Source: PALG01 sp964495885 (GTDB taxonomy: Bacteria; Bacteroidota; Bacteroidia; Flavobacteriales; Flavobacteriaceae). From it: 64,000 nt of DNA. Location of the stretch: the NCBI GenBank assembly GCA_964495885.1, contig CAZBWO010000002.1, positions 1 to 64,000 of the forward strand, written 5' to 3'. Below the pieces are notes generated by a model. That model saw only the letters and a list, made by a program, of their open reading frames with translations, was not told the origin of the DNA and made no database searches. Both the position numbers and the translations under genes were made by a program. Positions 1 through 8,351 of the stretch are shown here, one piece after another; within the stretch, counting starts at the first letter, position 1; each line of letters starts with the position of its first letter.

Positions 1-119
1 ACTACTCACTACTCACTACTCACTACTCACTACTCACTACTCACTACTCACTACTAACTACTAACTACTAACCACTAACTACTAACCACTAACTACTAAC
101 CACTAACTACTAACCACTA
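1..119. repeat. Heptamer microsatellite, 17 units
   Basis: Seventeen uninterrupted 7-base units: seven ACTACTC, three ACTACTA, then ACCACTA alternating with ACTACTA (four and three copies). The array is already running at base 1, so its true length is unknown. It is non-coding and ends about 50 bases before the -7 element of the nitroreductase gene. Seven is not a multiple of three, but nothing suggests the array is translated, so phase variation would have to act through promoter spacing. The ordered blocks of variants suggest stepwise expansion by slippage. Confidence 0.9.
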
Positions 120-170
120 ACAACTCCCCCCTTTTCAATAAAACCCCCATGGTCATATCCCCAAACACCG

Positions 171-178
171 TACCTTTG
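171..178 (+). promoter_or_regulatory. -7 promoter element of the nitroreductase gene
   Basis: TACCTTTG matches the Bacteroidota -7 consensus TAnnTTTG and lies 23 bases before the start codon. No convincing TTG is seen at the expected -33 position, so the promoter may be weak or helped by an activator. Confidence 0.5.
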
Positions 179-201
179 CAACCAAACCGCAAATCAATCC
201 T

Positions 202-837
202 ATGACGGCTCCCATCCTCGAAAAACTGCAATGGCGCTACGCCTGTAAGAAGTTCGACCCCTCTAAATCCCTTTCCCCAGCAAAGCTGAAGGTCCTCAAG
301 GAAGCCTTTAACCTTACGGCCACCTCCTACGGGCTGCAACCCCTAAAGATGGTCGTTATTAGTGATCCCCAGCTCAAACAGCAACTGGTCCCCCTCAGTA
401 TGAACCAAAAGCAGGTGGCAGATGCCTCCCATGTGCTCGTCCTTTGCATCGAAACCTCCCTCACCCAAGACTACATCAAAGGGCATTTCAAAAGGGAAGA
501 GGCCATCCGCAATACCCCCAGGCATATCCTGGAGCCCTTCGAAAAGTTTCTCATAGAGGACTTCGGAAGGAAATCGCAGGAGGAAATCAGCCAATGGATG
601 GTAAAACAGGCCTACCTCGCCCTTGGCAACCTCCTTACCGTATGCGCCTTGGAAGACATTGATGCCTGCCCCATGGAGGGCTTTAAACCCGAAGCCTATG
701 ACGAGCTCTTAGGGCTATCAGCGCATGGGTTGGCCTCTGTATTGGTGCTGCCCGTAGGCTACCGTGCCCAAGATGATTTCCATGCCTCCCTAAAGAAAGT
801 GCGTAGGGGAGTGGAAGAGGTCATCGTGGAAATGTAA
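202..837 (+). CDS. Nitroreductase-family NAD(P)H-dependent oxidoreductase
   Basis: This 211-residue protein has the length and layout of NfsB-type flavin nitroreductases. The N-terminus reads MTAPILEKLQWRYACKKFDP, where the RYACKKFD stretch is the usual FMN-phosphate-binding start. It continues with a helix ending TATSYGLQPLK and, near residue 140, AYLALGNLLTVCALEDIDACPMEGF (split here only by naming its ends), typical of this family. Such enzymes are cytosolic FMN homodimers that reduce quinones, nitro compounds or flavin; the true substrate cannot be read from sequence. The gene stands alone, with its own -7 box, and is followed by a separate promoter for the aminotransferase gene. It is noticeably richer in G+C than genes after 2.3 kb. 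Confidence 0.88.
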   Translation: MTAPILEKLQWRYACKKFDPSKSLSPAKLKVLKEAFNLTATSYGLQPLKMVVISDPQLKQQLVPLSMNQKQVADASHVLVLCIETSLTQDYIKGHFKREEAIRNTPRHILEPFEKFLIEDFGRKSQEEISQWMVKQAYLALGNLLTVCALEDIDACPMEGFKPEAYDELLGLSAHGLASVLVLPVGYRAQDDFHASLKKVRRGVEEVIVEM

Positions 838-845
838 CCACCGTA

Positions 846-875
846 TTGTGTATTTTGGCGCAACCCTTATCTTTG
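846..875 (+). promoter_or_regulatory. Promoter of the kdnA-like gene
   Basis: TTG at 846-848 and TATCTTTG at 868-875 are 19 bases apart, a full match to the Bacteroidota TTG / TAnnTTTG promoter. A purine-rich AAAAAGGAGA (about 890-899) precedes the ATG, an unusually good Shine-Dalgarno sequence for this phylum. Confidence 0.75.
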
Positions 876-905
876 CCGCTCGTCTAGTTAAAAAGGAGAA
901 CACTT

Positions 906-2114
906 ATGCCCGGATTTGAAGTATTTGGAAACGAAGAACGAAAGGAAGTAAACGACGTACTGGAAAGTGGCGTCCTCATGCGCTATGGCTTTGACGGCAT
1001 GCGCAATGGCCACTGGAAAGCCAAGGAAATGGAACAGGCCTTCGCAAAGCGAATGCAGGTACAACATTGCCAACTGGTTTCCAGCGGTACTTCGGCCCTT
1101 ACCGTAGCCCTTGCAGCGGCTGGGGTAGGTGCAGGTGATGAGGTCATCATGCCTACCTTTACCTTCGTTGCTAGTTTTGAATCTATTATGATGTTAGGCG
1201 CAGTACCCGTATTGGTGGATATAGATGATACGCTTACTCTAGACCCCAAGGCAGTGGAAGCGGCCATTACCCCAAAGACCCGCTGCGTGATGCCGGTGCA
1301 CATGTGTGGCTCCATGGCCAACCTAAAGGCCTTAAAGGCGCTTTGTGAGAAGCATAACCTCTTGTTGTTGGAAGATGCCTGTCAGGCCATTGGCGGTAGC
1401 TTCGAGGGGAAACCCCTGGGCAGCTATGGCGATTTGGGATGCTTTTCCTTCGATTTTGTAAAGACCATTACCTGTGGGGAAGGCGGGGCCGTGATTACCA
1501 ATAACCAACAATACGCCATCAATGCAGATCAGTACCAGGACCATGGGCATGACCATATAGGGAATGACCGCGGAGCAGAGACCCACCCGCATTTGGGGTA
1601 TAACTTCCGTATTTCAGAATTGAATGCTGCCGTTGGGGTAGCACAACTTCGGAAACTGGACGATATCCTGGCGCTTCAGAAAAAGCACTACACCATGTTA
1701 CGCGAAGCCCTTTCCGAAGTAGAAGGGGTGGTATTCCGTACAGTACCTGAAGGAGGGGTGGAAAACTACTCCTTCCTTAATTTCTTCCTGCCCACCGCCG
1801 CCATAGCCGAAAAGGCCCAAAAAGCCCTAACGGAAGCGGGTGTAGATGGGTGTTTCTATTGGTTTAAGAACAATTGGCACTACATCAATGGTTGGGAACA
1901 CTTGCGCAACCTGAAGGGCATGGGGAACTTACCAAAGGAGATCCAAGAACAAATGCAGGATCTAAACAATACGCCCTTCCCACAAAGTGACCATTGGATG
2001 GGCCGTACCATTTCCTGTTTGGTAAAACTGAGCTGGACGGAAGCCCAAACTATGGAAAGAGCTTCTAAACTTCGTACGGTGGTACAGGAGGTACTACAGA
2101 CCACTCCGGTGTAG
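906..2114 (+). CDS. kdnA: DegT/DnrJ/EryC1/StrS aminotransferase, KdnA-like
   Basis: A 402-residue PLP-dependent aminotransferase of the sugar (DegT) family. The PLP lysine is predicted at K186 in FDFVKTITCGEGG. The sequence carries stretches I associate specifically with KdnA, the 8-amino-3,8-dideoxy-D-manno-octulosonate transaminase of Shewanella: MPGFEVFG at the start, VHMCGSMA, LEDACQAIGG, DHGHDHIGNDRGAE and GCFYWFKNNWHYINGWEH. KdnA acts on 8-oxo-Kdo, made by the dehydrogenase KdnB, to give Kdo8N for the lipopolysaccharide inner core. No kdnB-like gene lies beside it here, so the assignment rests on remembered similarity; another DegT sugar substrate remains possible. The gene has its own strong promoter and shares the raised G+C of the first 2.1 kb. 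Confidence 0.75.
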   Translation: MPGFEVFGNEERKEVNDVLESGVLMRYGFDGMRNGHWKAKEMEQAFAKRMQVQHCQLVSSGTSALTVALAAAGVGAGDEVIMPTFTFVASFESIMMLGAVPVLVDIDDTLTLDPKAVEAAITPKTRCVMPVHMCGSMANLKALKALCEKHNLLLLEDACQAIGGSFEGKPLGSYGDLGCFSFDFVKTITCGEGGAVITNNQQYAINADQYQDHGHDHIGNDRGAETHPHLGYNFRISELNAAVGVAQLRKLDDILALQKKHYTMLREALSEVEGVVFRTVPEGGVENYSFLNFFLPTAAIAEKAQKALTEAGVDGCFYWFKNNWHYINGWEHLRNLKGMGNLPKEIQEQMQDLNNTPFPQSDHWMGRTISCLVKLSWTEAQTMERASKLRTVVQEVLQTTPV

Positions 2115-2300
2115 ACAGGATTATTGGGTTTTTTCTGGCTACAGCTCCCAAAGACAATGAAAATAATCCTTTATCGATTCTGCTAAGGAATGACCACTGT
2201 GTGTAATACCTTATAAATGCGTGGGTTAAGAATAATTATTTTTATACATTAGTAACCCCAAAATCTGTACCATAAGCTTGCTACTGTAAATACTACAGTC

Positions 2301-4874
2301 ATGAAGCATCTTTTTGTTACCCTAATCCTTCTAATTTTTTGTGGTACAAACGCACAGGTAGGTATCAATACCACCAGTCCCAATGCTACCTTAGATATAG
2401 AAGCCTCCAGCGTAGCTGCCCCAGCCAATACAGATGGAATCCTGATTCCTAGGGTAGATGAATACCCCACGGTAAACCCCGCTGCGGCACAGGATGGGAT
2501 GATGGTTTTTGCTACCGGGAATGGATCGGTAGGTAAAGGGTTTTACTATTGGGATCAAACGGCTTCGGCTTGGGTTGGTTTTGGGGATGACCAGTGGAAA
2601 CTAAATGGGAATACGGGAACCACACCGGCAAATAATTATGTAGGTACCGCAGACAATACAGACCTTTCCTTTCGCACCAATGATGTAGAACGTATGCGAA
2701 TTACCACACAAGGTAAAATAGGAATTTACAATACAGGGCGTTCGGTATTTATTGGGGAAGGAGCGGGAACCGCAGATAACCTTTCCAACAATAATAATGT
2801 AGCCATTGGCTATAATGCGTACACAAGTGCAACCAATACCACCAATAACGTGGCAATTGGCTATAATACCCAAACCGTCGCTACAGGTGGTACTGGAAAT
2901 ACTTCGGTAGGTACGTATACTTTAAGTCAGCTCACAACGGGAGATTACAATACAGCCATGGGGGTAGATGCACTCCGCTTGCATACCACGGGTAGTTATA
3001 ATGCTGCGGTGGGTTCGGCTGCCCTTTATGATAATACTTCAGGACAAAGAAACATAGCTATGGGTTCAGCTGCCCTTGGAGACAATACCACTGGAAGTTA
3101 CAATGTAGGCTTGGGGATGCATGCCTTACGTGAAAATACTACTGGAAATAACAATGTAGCGGTGGGGTATCAATCTTTGTATAATAATATGCTTGCGAGT
3201 AATATTACCGCTATCGGATATCAAACATTGTATGACAATACCACCGGAACCGAAAATGTAGGGGTAGGTTACCGTTCGCTTTATGAAAATAATGATGGGG
3301 ATAGAAACACGGCAGTAGGTTATGAATCTTTACTGAATAATACTACTGGTAGCAATAATACTGCCTTAGGGTATGTAAGTTTACAAAACAATACTACGGG
3401 AAGTGGAAACACGGCAATAGGATATAATACACTAACCACAAATACTACCGGTTCTAGTAATATAGCTATTGGGAGTTCTGTTTTATTTCAAAATACTACG
3501 GGAAATAATAATATTGGAATGGGGCAAGCAGGCCTTGTTAGTAATACTACGGGTACGCACAATATTGCATTTGGTTTTTCTACATTGTATTCCAATACAA
3601 TTGGTACAGATAATTTTGCCGCGGGGAATAGTGCATTGAATGCCAATGTGAGTGGAAACCATAACATTGGAATTGGAACAAATGCCCTTTTGGATAATAC
3701 CTTGGGAAATAACAACATCGCTTTAGGGTATAATGCTTTAAATGAGAACACTTCCTCCGGTAATGTAGCCATAGGTCAAAATGCCCTACGTTATAACACT
3801 ACAGGTGCATATAATGTCGCGATTGGGACCAATAATTTGTACAGTACATCTGGTGTTCAAAATGTAGCAATTGGCTATGGAAACTTGGGTAATACAAGTG
3901 GTACTGGCAGTTACAATATTGCCTTTGGCTACGAAAATATTGGGGTGCAATCCAGTGGAGGCACCAACATAGGTATAGGTTTGCACACGCTGTATACCAA
4001 TACTACGGGATCTAATAATATTGCCATGGGGGTCAATCCGTTATATTTTAATACTACTGGATATATGAATATAGCCCTCAGTAATGGGGCATTAATTAGT
4101 AATACTACGGGATACCATAATGTTGCATTAGGGTACCGTGCTTTGGCAGAAAACCAAACGGGGATTCGTAATGTAGCCATGGGTAGTGGGGCAGGAGACC
4201 AAAATTCGGGAAGTTACAATGTGTATCTGGGATATCAAGCAGGTTATAATGAAACAGGGGACTATAAATTGTATGTGGAAAGTTCCAATCTAGATAGCAA
4301 TAGTGCATTAGTGTATGGGGAGTTTGATAATAATATCCTTCGGGTGAACGGAACCATGGAAATGGGGCAAGTAGGTAACGCTACTTATTTGGAAATTGAA
4401 AACATGGGTAATGCCAACATGGGAATAGATGGTGACATTATACCTTATGCCAGTGTGACCTATGATCTGGGGAACAATTCTGCCACAGAACATTGGGATG
4501 AGGTAGTGGCTAATACCTACACCACTTTTTCAGACCGAAGGACCAAAAACAGCATTCGGCAGCTTTCCTATGGCCTTGCAGAAGTCCTTGCCCTCAAACC
4601 AGTTAGCTATAAGTACAACCAGAATATTTCTGCCAATAACCGCACCCGGTTGGGACTTATTGCACAGGAAGTGGAAACCATCATCCCAGAAGTCGTCATT
4701 ACTGAAGATGTAGATGTAGACCAAAACGGGAAGCTTATCGTAACCCAAGGGGAGTACAAGGCCATGAATTACATAGATTTGATTCCTGTGTTAATTAAGG
4801 CTATTCAGGAGCAGGAAGAAAAGATTGAAGCCCTGCAACAGGAACTCAACGCCCTTAAAGCGGAAAAAGATTAA
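2301..4874 (+). CDS. Secreted repeat fibre protein with S74 chaperone domain (fibre 1)
   Basis: An 857-residue protein with a Sec signal peptide (about residues 1-18, ending GTNAQ). Next comes the N-terminal module shared with the other fibres (QVGINTTSPNATLDI, DGILIPRVDEYP, AAQDGMMVFATG, GKGFYYWD). Residues ~163-653 hold about 29 repeats of 17 residues, consensus NTTGxxNxAhGxxxLxx. The C-terminal end, from about residue 735, is a peptidase S74 (intramolecular chaperone) domain with predicted Ser744 and Lys749 in SDRRTK, then LGLIAQEVE and a short coiled coil. In phage tailspikes this domain drives trimer formation and then cuts itself off. I infer a trimeric surface fibre. No T9SS sorting domain is visible. 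The stop codon overlaps that of convergent ribBA (shared TTAA). Confidence 0.8.
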   Translation: MKHLFVTLILLIFCGTNAQVGINTTSPNATLDIEASSVAAPANTDGILIPRVDEYPTVNPAAAQDGMMVFATGNGSVGKGFYYWDQTASAWVGFGDDQWKLNGNTGTTPANNYVGTADNTDLSFRTNDVERMRITTQGKIGIYNTGRSVFIGEGAGTADNLSNNNNVAIGYNAYTSATNTTNNVAIGYNTQTVATGGTGNTSVGTYTLSQLTTGDYNTAMGVDALRLHTTGSYNAAVGSAALYDNTSGQRNIAMGSAALGDNTTGSYNVGLGMHALRENTTGNNNVAVGYQSLYNNMLASNITAIGYQTLYDNTTGTENVGVGYRSLYENNDGDRNTAVGYESLLNNTTGSNNTALGYVSLQNNTTGSGNTAIGYNTLTTNTTGSSNIAIGSSVLFQNTTGNNNIGMGQAGLVSNTTGTHNIAFGFSTLYSNTIGTDNFAAGNSALNANVSGNHNIGIGTNALLDNTLGNNNIALGYNALNENTSSGNVAIGQNALRYNTTGAYNVAIGTNNLYSTSGVQNVAIGYGNLGNTSGTGSYNIAFGYENIGVQSSGGTNIGIGLHTLYTNTTGSNNIAMGVNPLYFNTTGYMNIALSNGALISNTTGYHNVALGYRALAENQTGIRNVAMGSGAGDQNSGSYNVYLGYQAGYNETGDYKLYVESSNLDSNSALVYGEFDNNILRVNGTMEMGQVGNATYLEIENMGNANMGIDGDIIPYASVTYDLGNNSATEHWDEVVANTYTTFSDRRTKNSIRQLSYGLAEVLALKPVSYKYNQNISANNRTRLGLIAQEVETIIPEVVITEDVDVDQNGKLIVTQGEYKAMNYIDLIPVLIKAIQEQEEKIEALQQELNALKAEKD
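2788..4260 (+). repeat. ~29 coding repeats of 51 bp (17 residues)
   Basis: Tandem units with consensus N-T-T-G-x-x-N-x-A-[IVL]-G-x-x-[AS]-L-x-x. The regular period is 51 bases; a few units are shortened (for example the NTSSGN unit) and two are longer by 1-2 residues. Copies have diverged in DNA but keep Asn, Gly and the small/hydrophobic pair in register, as in left-handed beta-roll heads such as YadA. Boundaries are approximate. Confidence 0.8.
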
Positions 4875-6019
4875 TAGGTAAGGTATTCAATAATTTCCAA
4901 TCCGTAGCCAATCATTCCTACCCGTTTGGTCTGCGGATTGTTACTTACCAATCTTATTTTGTGAATTCCTAGGTCGTGTAGGATTTGTGCGCCTATCCCA
5001 AAATCCTTGTTGTCCATTTGAATCCTTGGGGCTTTAATGACTTCGGAAGCGTTCTGCTGCTCTTTTAAAAGCGATAACCTGCTTAATAAGTTAAAGGCAG
5101 CACTTTGCTGATTGATAAAGACAATGGCGCCTTTCCCTTCCTGATTGATCACCTGAAACATATCATCCAGTTTCTTATCGGCATCATTGGTAAGCGTTCC
5201 CAAAATATCATTATTCACCAAGGTAGAATTCACCCGAACGGGTACCGGTTCATTGGGTTTCCAGGTTCCTTTGGTAAGGGCAATATGTACTTGATCGTTA
5301 GTAGTTTGTTGGTAGGCCCGTAAACGGAATCCTCCAAATTTGGTTTGGATATCAAATTCCTCTTTTTTAACGATGAGGGAATCATGTTCCATTCGGTAAG
5401 CCACCAAGTCTTCAATGGAAACCAATTTCAAGTTGAATTTCTGGGCAACTTTAACCAACTGTGGTAGTCGTGCCATGGTACCATCCTCATTCATGATTTC
5501 CACAATCACCCCAGCCGGTTTCAGTCCGGCCAGGCGGGCAAAGTCAATGGCTGCTTCGGTATGTCCAGTTCTACGCAGAACGCCACCTTCTTTTGCTTTC
5601 AGCGGAAAAATATGTCCAGGTCTACTTAAATCATGGGGTTTAGTGGTTTCATCAATTAAAGCATTCACGGTTTTAGCCCGATCTGACGCTGAAATTCCAG
5701 TAGTAACCCCTTTTCCTTTCAAATCCACCGAAATTGTAAAAGCAGTCTCCATAGGGTCTGTGTTGTTCCCCACCATCATTTGCAGGTTCAATTCCTTGCA
5801 ACGTGTTTCCGTTAGGGGGGCACAAATAAGGCCTCTACCGTGGGTTGCCATGAAATTGATCATTTCTGGGGTGACCTTTTCTGCAGCAGCCAAAAAATCC
5901 CCTTCGTTTTCCCGGTCTTTATCATCTACCACAATAATGACCTTACCTTGCTTAATAGCTGCAATGGCCTCTTCAATGGTATTCAGCTGTATGGAAACTT
6001 CTTTTTCGGTATCAATCAT
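4871..6019 (-). CDS. ribB: 3,4-dihydroxy-2-butanone-4-phosphate synthase with degenerate GTP cyclohydrolase II domain
   Basis: A 382-residue RibBA-type fusion. The N-terminal ~205 residues form a normal RibB domain that makes the four-carbon riboflavin precursor from ribulose 5-phosphate: DDKDRENEGD metal/substrate loop, HGRGLICAPL, and RPGHIFPL with RRTGHTEA. The C-terminal part aligns with RibA, but the three zinc cysteines of GTP cyclohydrolase II are gone: where RibA has HSEC and LRCDC this protein has NSTL (residues 264-267) and LTNDA. The second half keeps GAQILHDLG and the SNNPQTK stretch. GTP cyclohydrolase II activity is therefore unlikely, and an intact ribA should exist elsewhere. 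A -7-like CAAAGATA (reverse TATCTTTG) at 6038-6045 may give it its own promoter; it also follows lptF/G closely. Confidence 0.9.
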   Translation of the reverse strand: MIDTEKEVSIQLNTIEEAIAAIKQGKVIIVVDDKDRENEGDFLAAAEKVTPEMINFMATHGRGLICAPLTETRCKELNLQMMVGNNTDPMETAFTISVDLKGKGVTTGISASDRAKTVNALIDETTKPHDLSRPGHIFPLKAKEGGVLRRTGHTEAAIDFARLAGLKPAGVIVEIMNEDGTMARLPQLVKVAQKFNLKLVSIEDLVAYRMEHDSLIVKKEEFDIQTKFGGFRLRAYQQTTNDQVHIALTKGTWKPNEPVPVRVNSTLVNNDILGTLTNDADKKLDDMFQVINQEGKGAIVFINQQSAAFNLLSRLSLLKEQQNASEVIKAPRIQMDNKDFGIGAQILHDLGIHKIRLVSNNPQTKRVGMIGYGLEIIEYLTY

Positions 6020-6037
6020 GGTCGTACATTTGAGTTA

Positions 6038-6045
6038 CAAAGATA
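6038..6045 (-). promoter_or_regulatory. Possible -7 element before ribBA
   Basis: Reverse complement TATCTTTG fits TAnnTTTG and lies 19 bases before the ribBA start, in the gap after the permease stop codon. The -33 element is not evident, so this may be an internal operon promoter. Confidence 0.4.
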
Positions 6046-6056
6046 CTGAAACTCAC

Positions 6057-7700
6057 TTAATCTGAGGTGGTATTGGTAGTGTTCAAATCATTTGCATCAA
6101 TCCCCAGTCGTTTCAACTCTTTAAGTGCTGCCTTGTAGACATCTTCAGAATATTTCATTTGTTGGTGGTTCTGGGCAATCTCCTTTAACTGGTCTGGGGT
6201 TCGTGAAAGTACAAGGGCCTTTTCCTGCTGGGTTAAATAAATACCATCTTCTGCAAAGGAAGTTTGGGTTTTCTTTTTCCGTTTCAGAAATTTGAAGCGC
6301 TGGAAGAAGGAATCCAAGTCAAATATTCCTTGATCTGTGGTCGCCCGGTAGGTGAGCCATACACCAAGCGGCATCATTATGGCGGTACTTAGCCAACTGG
6401 CAACAAAAGGATGGGTGGTGCCATCCTCGGCACTGTTTTTCGCGAAGATGCCAATAAAGTGATACACCAAAAACAGTACAATAGCTACCACCATGGGAAG
6501 TCCCATACCTCCTTTTCTAATGATGGCTCCTAAGGGTGCCCCCACAAAGAATAGGATGATGCAGGCAATGGCCAAGACGTATTTTTCATGCAAGGCAATT
6601 TCATGCTTGTTTAGGCTTTTAGTACGTGCTTTGTATTGCGTCTTTTTGGCCTGAATAGTTTGTAGGGTACCTCTAACGTTACCTAGTGCAGTATTAAGTA
6701 TTTCACTTTGTCTTTTTTTGGGAAAAGCTTCCAATGCATTATTGTAGACTGTATCCCGTTCTTTTTTCATGTAAATGGAATCTGAAAATTGGGGTATCCC
6801 TGTCCTGCCATACATTTCCAAGGTATAGTTTTCAATATCCTTGCTATAACTCTTGGAGAGTTTATCTATTTCGGGGACCAGTTCACTCACCTTATACATG
6901 TTGTGGCTACTAAGGTTGTTTTCTTTGTCAATATCGGCGTTATTAAGCTCGGTGAGGTCAATATTGATTGTATAGGATTCAAAATAGCTTTTGGCGAAGG
7001 GTCTGTTGGTACGTTCACGCACCCCATTTTTTAGCTTAATGTCTTCGTAGTAATTGCCTTTTTTAAGAATAAGGGACAGGGTATTGCTTCCTTCCTCACT
7101 TGCCAGTTCGCCTTCTTCGGCAATGATAACGGTGGTGTTTTCATTGGGTCTTCCGGGATTTTTTTGGTGGATGACAACTTCTTTAAGGAATTGGTCCCGA
7201 TCCCCGGTTTTTTCGGTAACCTTGATATTGAAATTCTCTCCAATACTACTGAATTGTCCCTCCACTATGGCCATGGAAGGGCTCATTTGTGCAATATTCC
7301 TACGTAGGTTTTGCCATTTATATTCAGAGTAAGGGATAACATTATTGGCAAAGAAGAAGGCAATAATAGCTAAGATTCCTATAAATACCATCACGCTTCT
7401 CATTGCCCGTTGCAGCGAAATCCCAGTAGATTTCATAGCGGCAAACTCATACTTTTCAGAAAAACTCCCAAATACCATTAGGGAAGTCACCAAGATGGTT
7501 AACGGAAGTACCAACGGCATCAATCTTGGGGATACATACCAAAGAAATTTTAGGACAATCCATACGTCCAAATCCTTACCGGCCAGTTCAGAAATGTACA
7601 ACCAGATGGTCTGCAGTACAAAAATGAACATTAAAATAATGAAGACGCTTAAAAACGTCTTCAAATATGCAATTAATATATACCGGTCTATTATTTTCAC
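6057..7700 (-). CDS. LptF/LptG-family lipopolysaccharide export permease
   Basis: A 547-residue inner-membrane protein of the YjgP/YjgQ (LptF/LptG) family. The N-terminus MKIIDRYILIAYLKTF is the typical start. Two helices and a conserved PLVLPLTILVTSLMVFG helix lie in the first ~100 residues; then a long periplasmic beta-jellyroll region, and three more helices between about residues 370 and 460. The C-terminal ~85 residues form an extra cytosolic tail. The family works with LptB ATPase to move lipopolysaccharide from the inner membrane to the Lpt bridge. Sequence alone does not tell LptF from LptG. It sits between lolA and ribBA in a minus-strand operon, 7 bases after lolA, which fits an envelope-biogenesis unit. 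Confidence 0.88.
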   Translation of the reverse strand: MKIIDRYILIAYLKTFLSVFIILMFIFVLQTIWLYISELAGKDLDVWIVLKFLWYVSPRLMPLVLPLTILVTSLMVFGSFSEKYEFAAMKSTGISLQRAMRSVMVFIGILAIIAFFFANNVIPYSEYKWQNLRRNIAQMSPSMAIVEGQFSSIGENFNIKVTEKTGDRDQFLKEVVIHQKNPGRPNENTTVIIAEEGELASEEGSNTLSLILKKGNYYEDIKLKNGVRERTNRPFAKSYFESYTINIDLTELNNADIDKENNLSSHNMYKVSELVPEIDKLSKSYSKDIENYTLEMYGRTGIPQFSDSIYMKKERDTVYNNALEAFPKKRQSEILNTALGNVRGTLQTIQAKKTQYKARTKSLNKHEIALHEKYVLAIACIILFFVGAPLGAIIRKGGMGLPMVVAIVLFLVYHFIGIFAKNSAEDGTTHPFVASWLSTAIMMPLGVWLTYRATTDQGIFDLDSFFQRFKFLKRKKKTQTSFAEDGIYLTQQEKALVLSRTPDQLKEIAQNHQQMKYSEDVYKAALKELKRLGIDANDLNTTNTTSD

Positions 7701-7707
7701 CAGTGGG

Positions 7708-8349
7708 CTAGTTCAGATTGTTGATATAATATCCTTCGCGTTCGTATTTTGCCGTATCAAAATTAAACAATGTTTTGGATAGCGGCTGATTGGTTTTGAA
7801 GGTATTCACCGTTAAGGTATATTTTGTGCCGTTATCATCAATCTGAATCAAACGGTAAATATGCTTGGTTTGGGTGTCAATACCCAACAGGATATTCTTG
7901 ATTTCTGCATTGGAACTAATAGGGGTTAGTTTCACATACTGAATTTTCCTTCCCTTCACATTTTGTACGATATCCATTGAATACGTATACCCATTTTCGT
8001 AGAAAGTAAGCAACTTGGAAGGGGTAATCTCCTTATCTTCATTGGGATCGTACTTGGAGATGGTTACTTCTTCATCTTCCGGAACAATGGAATAGACTTT
8101 TGTTCCATCAAAAACACGGGTGGTTCCCAACATATTCAAAACGTATTTATCACCAGCAATGGTGACATCCCCACGGGTTTCCTGATTTACATTTTCTTTT
8201 TCATTACTAAGGTTCCATTTGAAGTCGATAAAGATGTTATCGTAACTCTTCACTTTGGAAGACACTTCGTTAAGAAGTTTTTTGGCATCCTGCGCTTGTA
8301 CACTTGCCAATGTGAATAGTGCAGTAATTAGGATGGCGACTTTTTTCAT
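7708..8349 (-). CDS. lolA: LolA-like outer-membrane lipoprotein carrier
   Basis: A 213-residue periplasmic protein with a signal peptide (MKKVAILITALFTLASVQAQ). Further on, it has the half-barrel pattern of LolA: DNIFIDFKW, TRGDVTIAGDKYVLNM, ending in LSKTLFNFDTAKYE. In the family's scheme it carries lipoproteins from LolCDE across the periplasm. It lies 2 bases after ftsK and 7 bases before the LptF/G permease, an order I regard as common in Flavobacteriaceae. Sequence similarity in this family is low, so the name rests on pattern plus context. Confidence 0.85.
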   Translation of the reverse strand: MKKVAILITALFTLASVQAQDAKKLLNEVSSKVKSYDNIFIDFKWNLSNEKENVNQETRGDVTIAGDKYVLNMLGTTRVFDGTKVYSIVPEDEEVTISKYDPNEDKEITPSKLLTFYENGYTYSMDIVQNVKGRKIQYVKLTPISSNAEIKNILLGIDTQTKHIYRLIQIDDNGTKYTLTVNTFKTNQPLSKTLFNFDTAKYEREGYYINNLN

Positions 8350-8351
8350 GA

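Noticed and set aside
1..119. Heptamer array as a CRISPR
   Set aside because: There are no spacers; units are contiguous 7-base repeats and no cas genes are nearby.
5415..6065. A 216-codon open frame on the plus strand opposite ribBA
   Set aside because: It lies almost wholly opposite the well-supported RibB domain, has no recognisable domain, and its composition is what the complementary strand of a coding gene gives.
7345..7782. A 145-codon plus-strand frame across lptF/G and lolA
   Set aside because: Antisense to two clear genes, with no promoter, ribosome site or domain.
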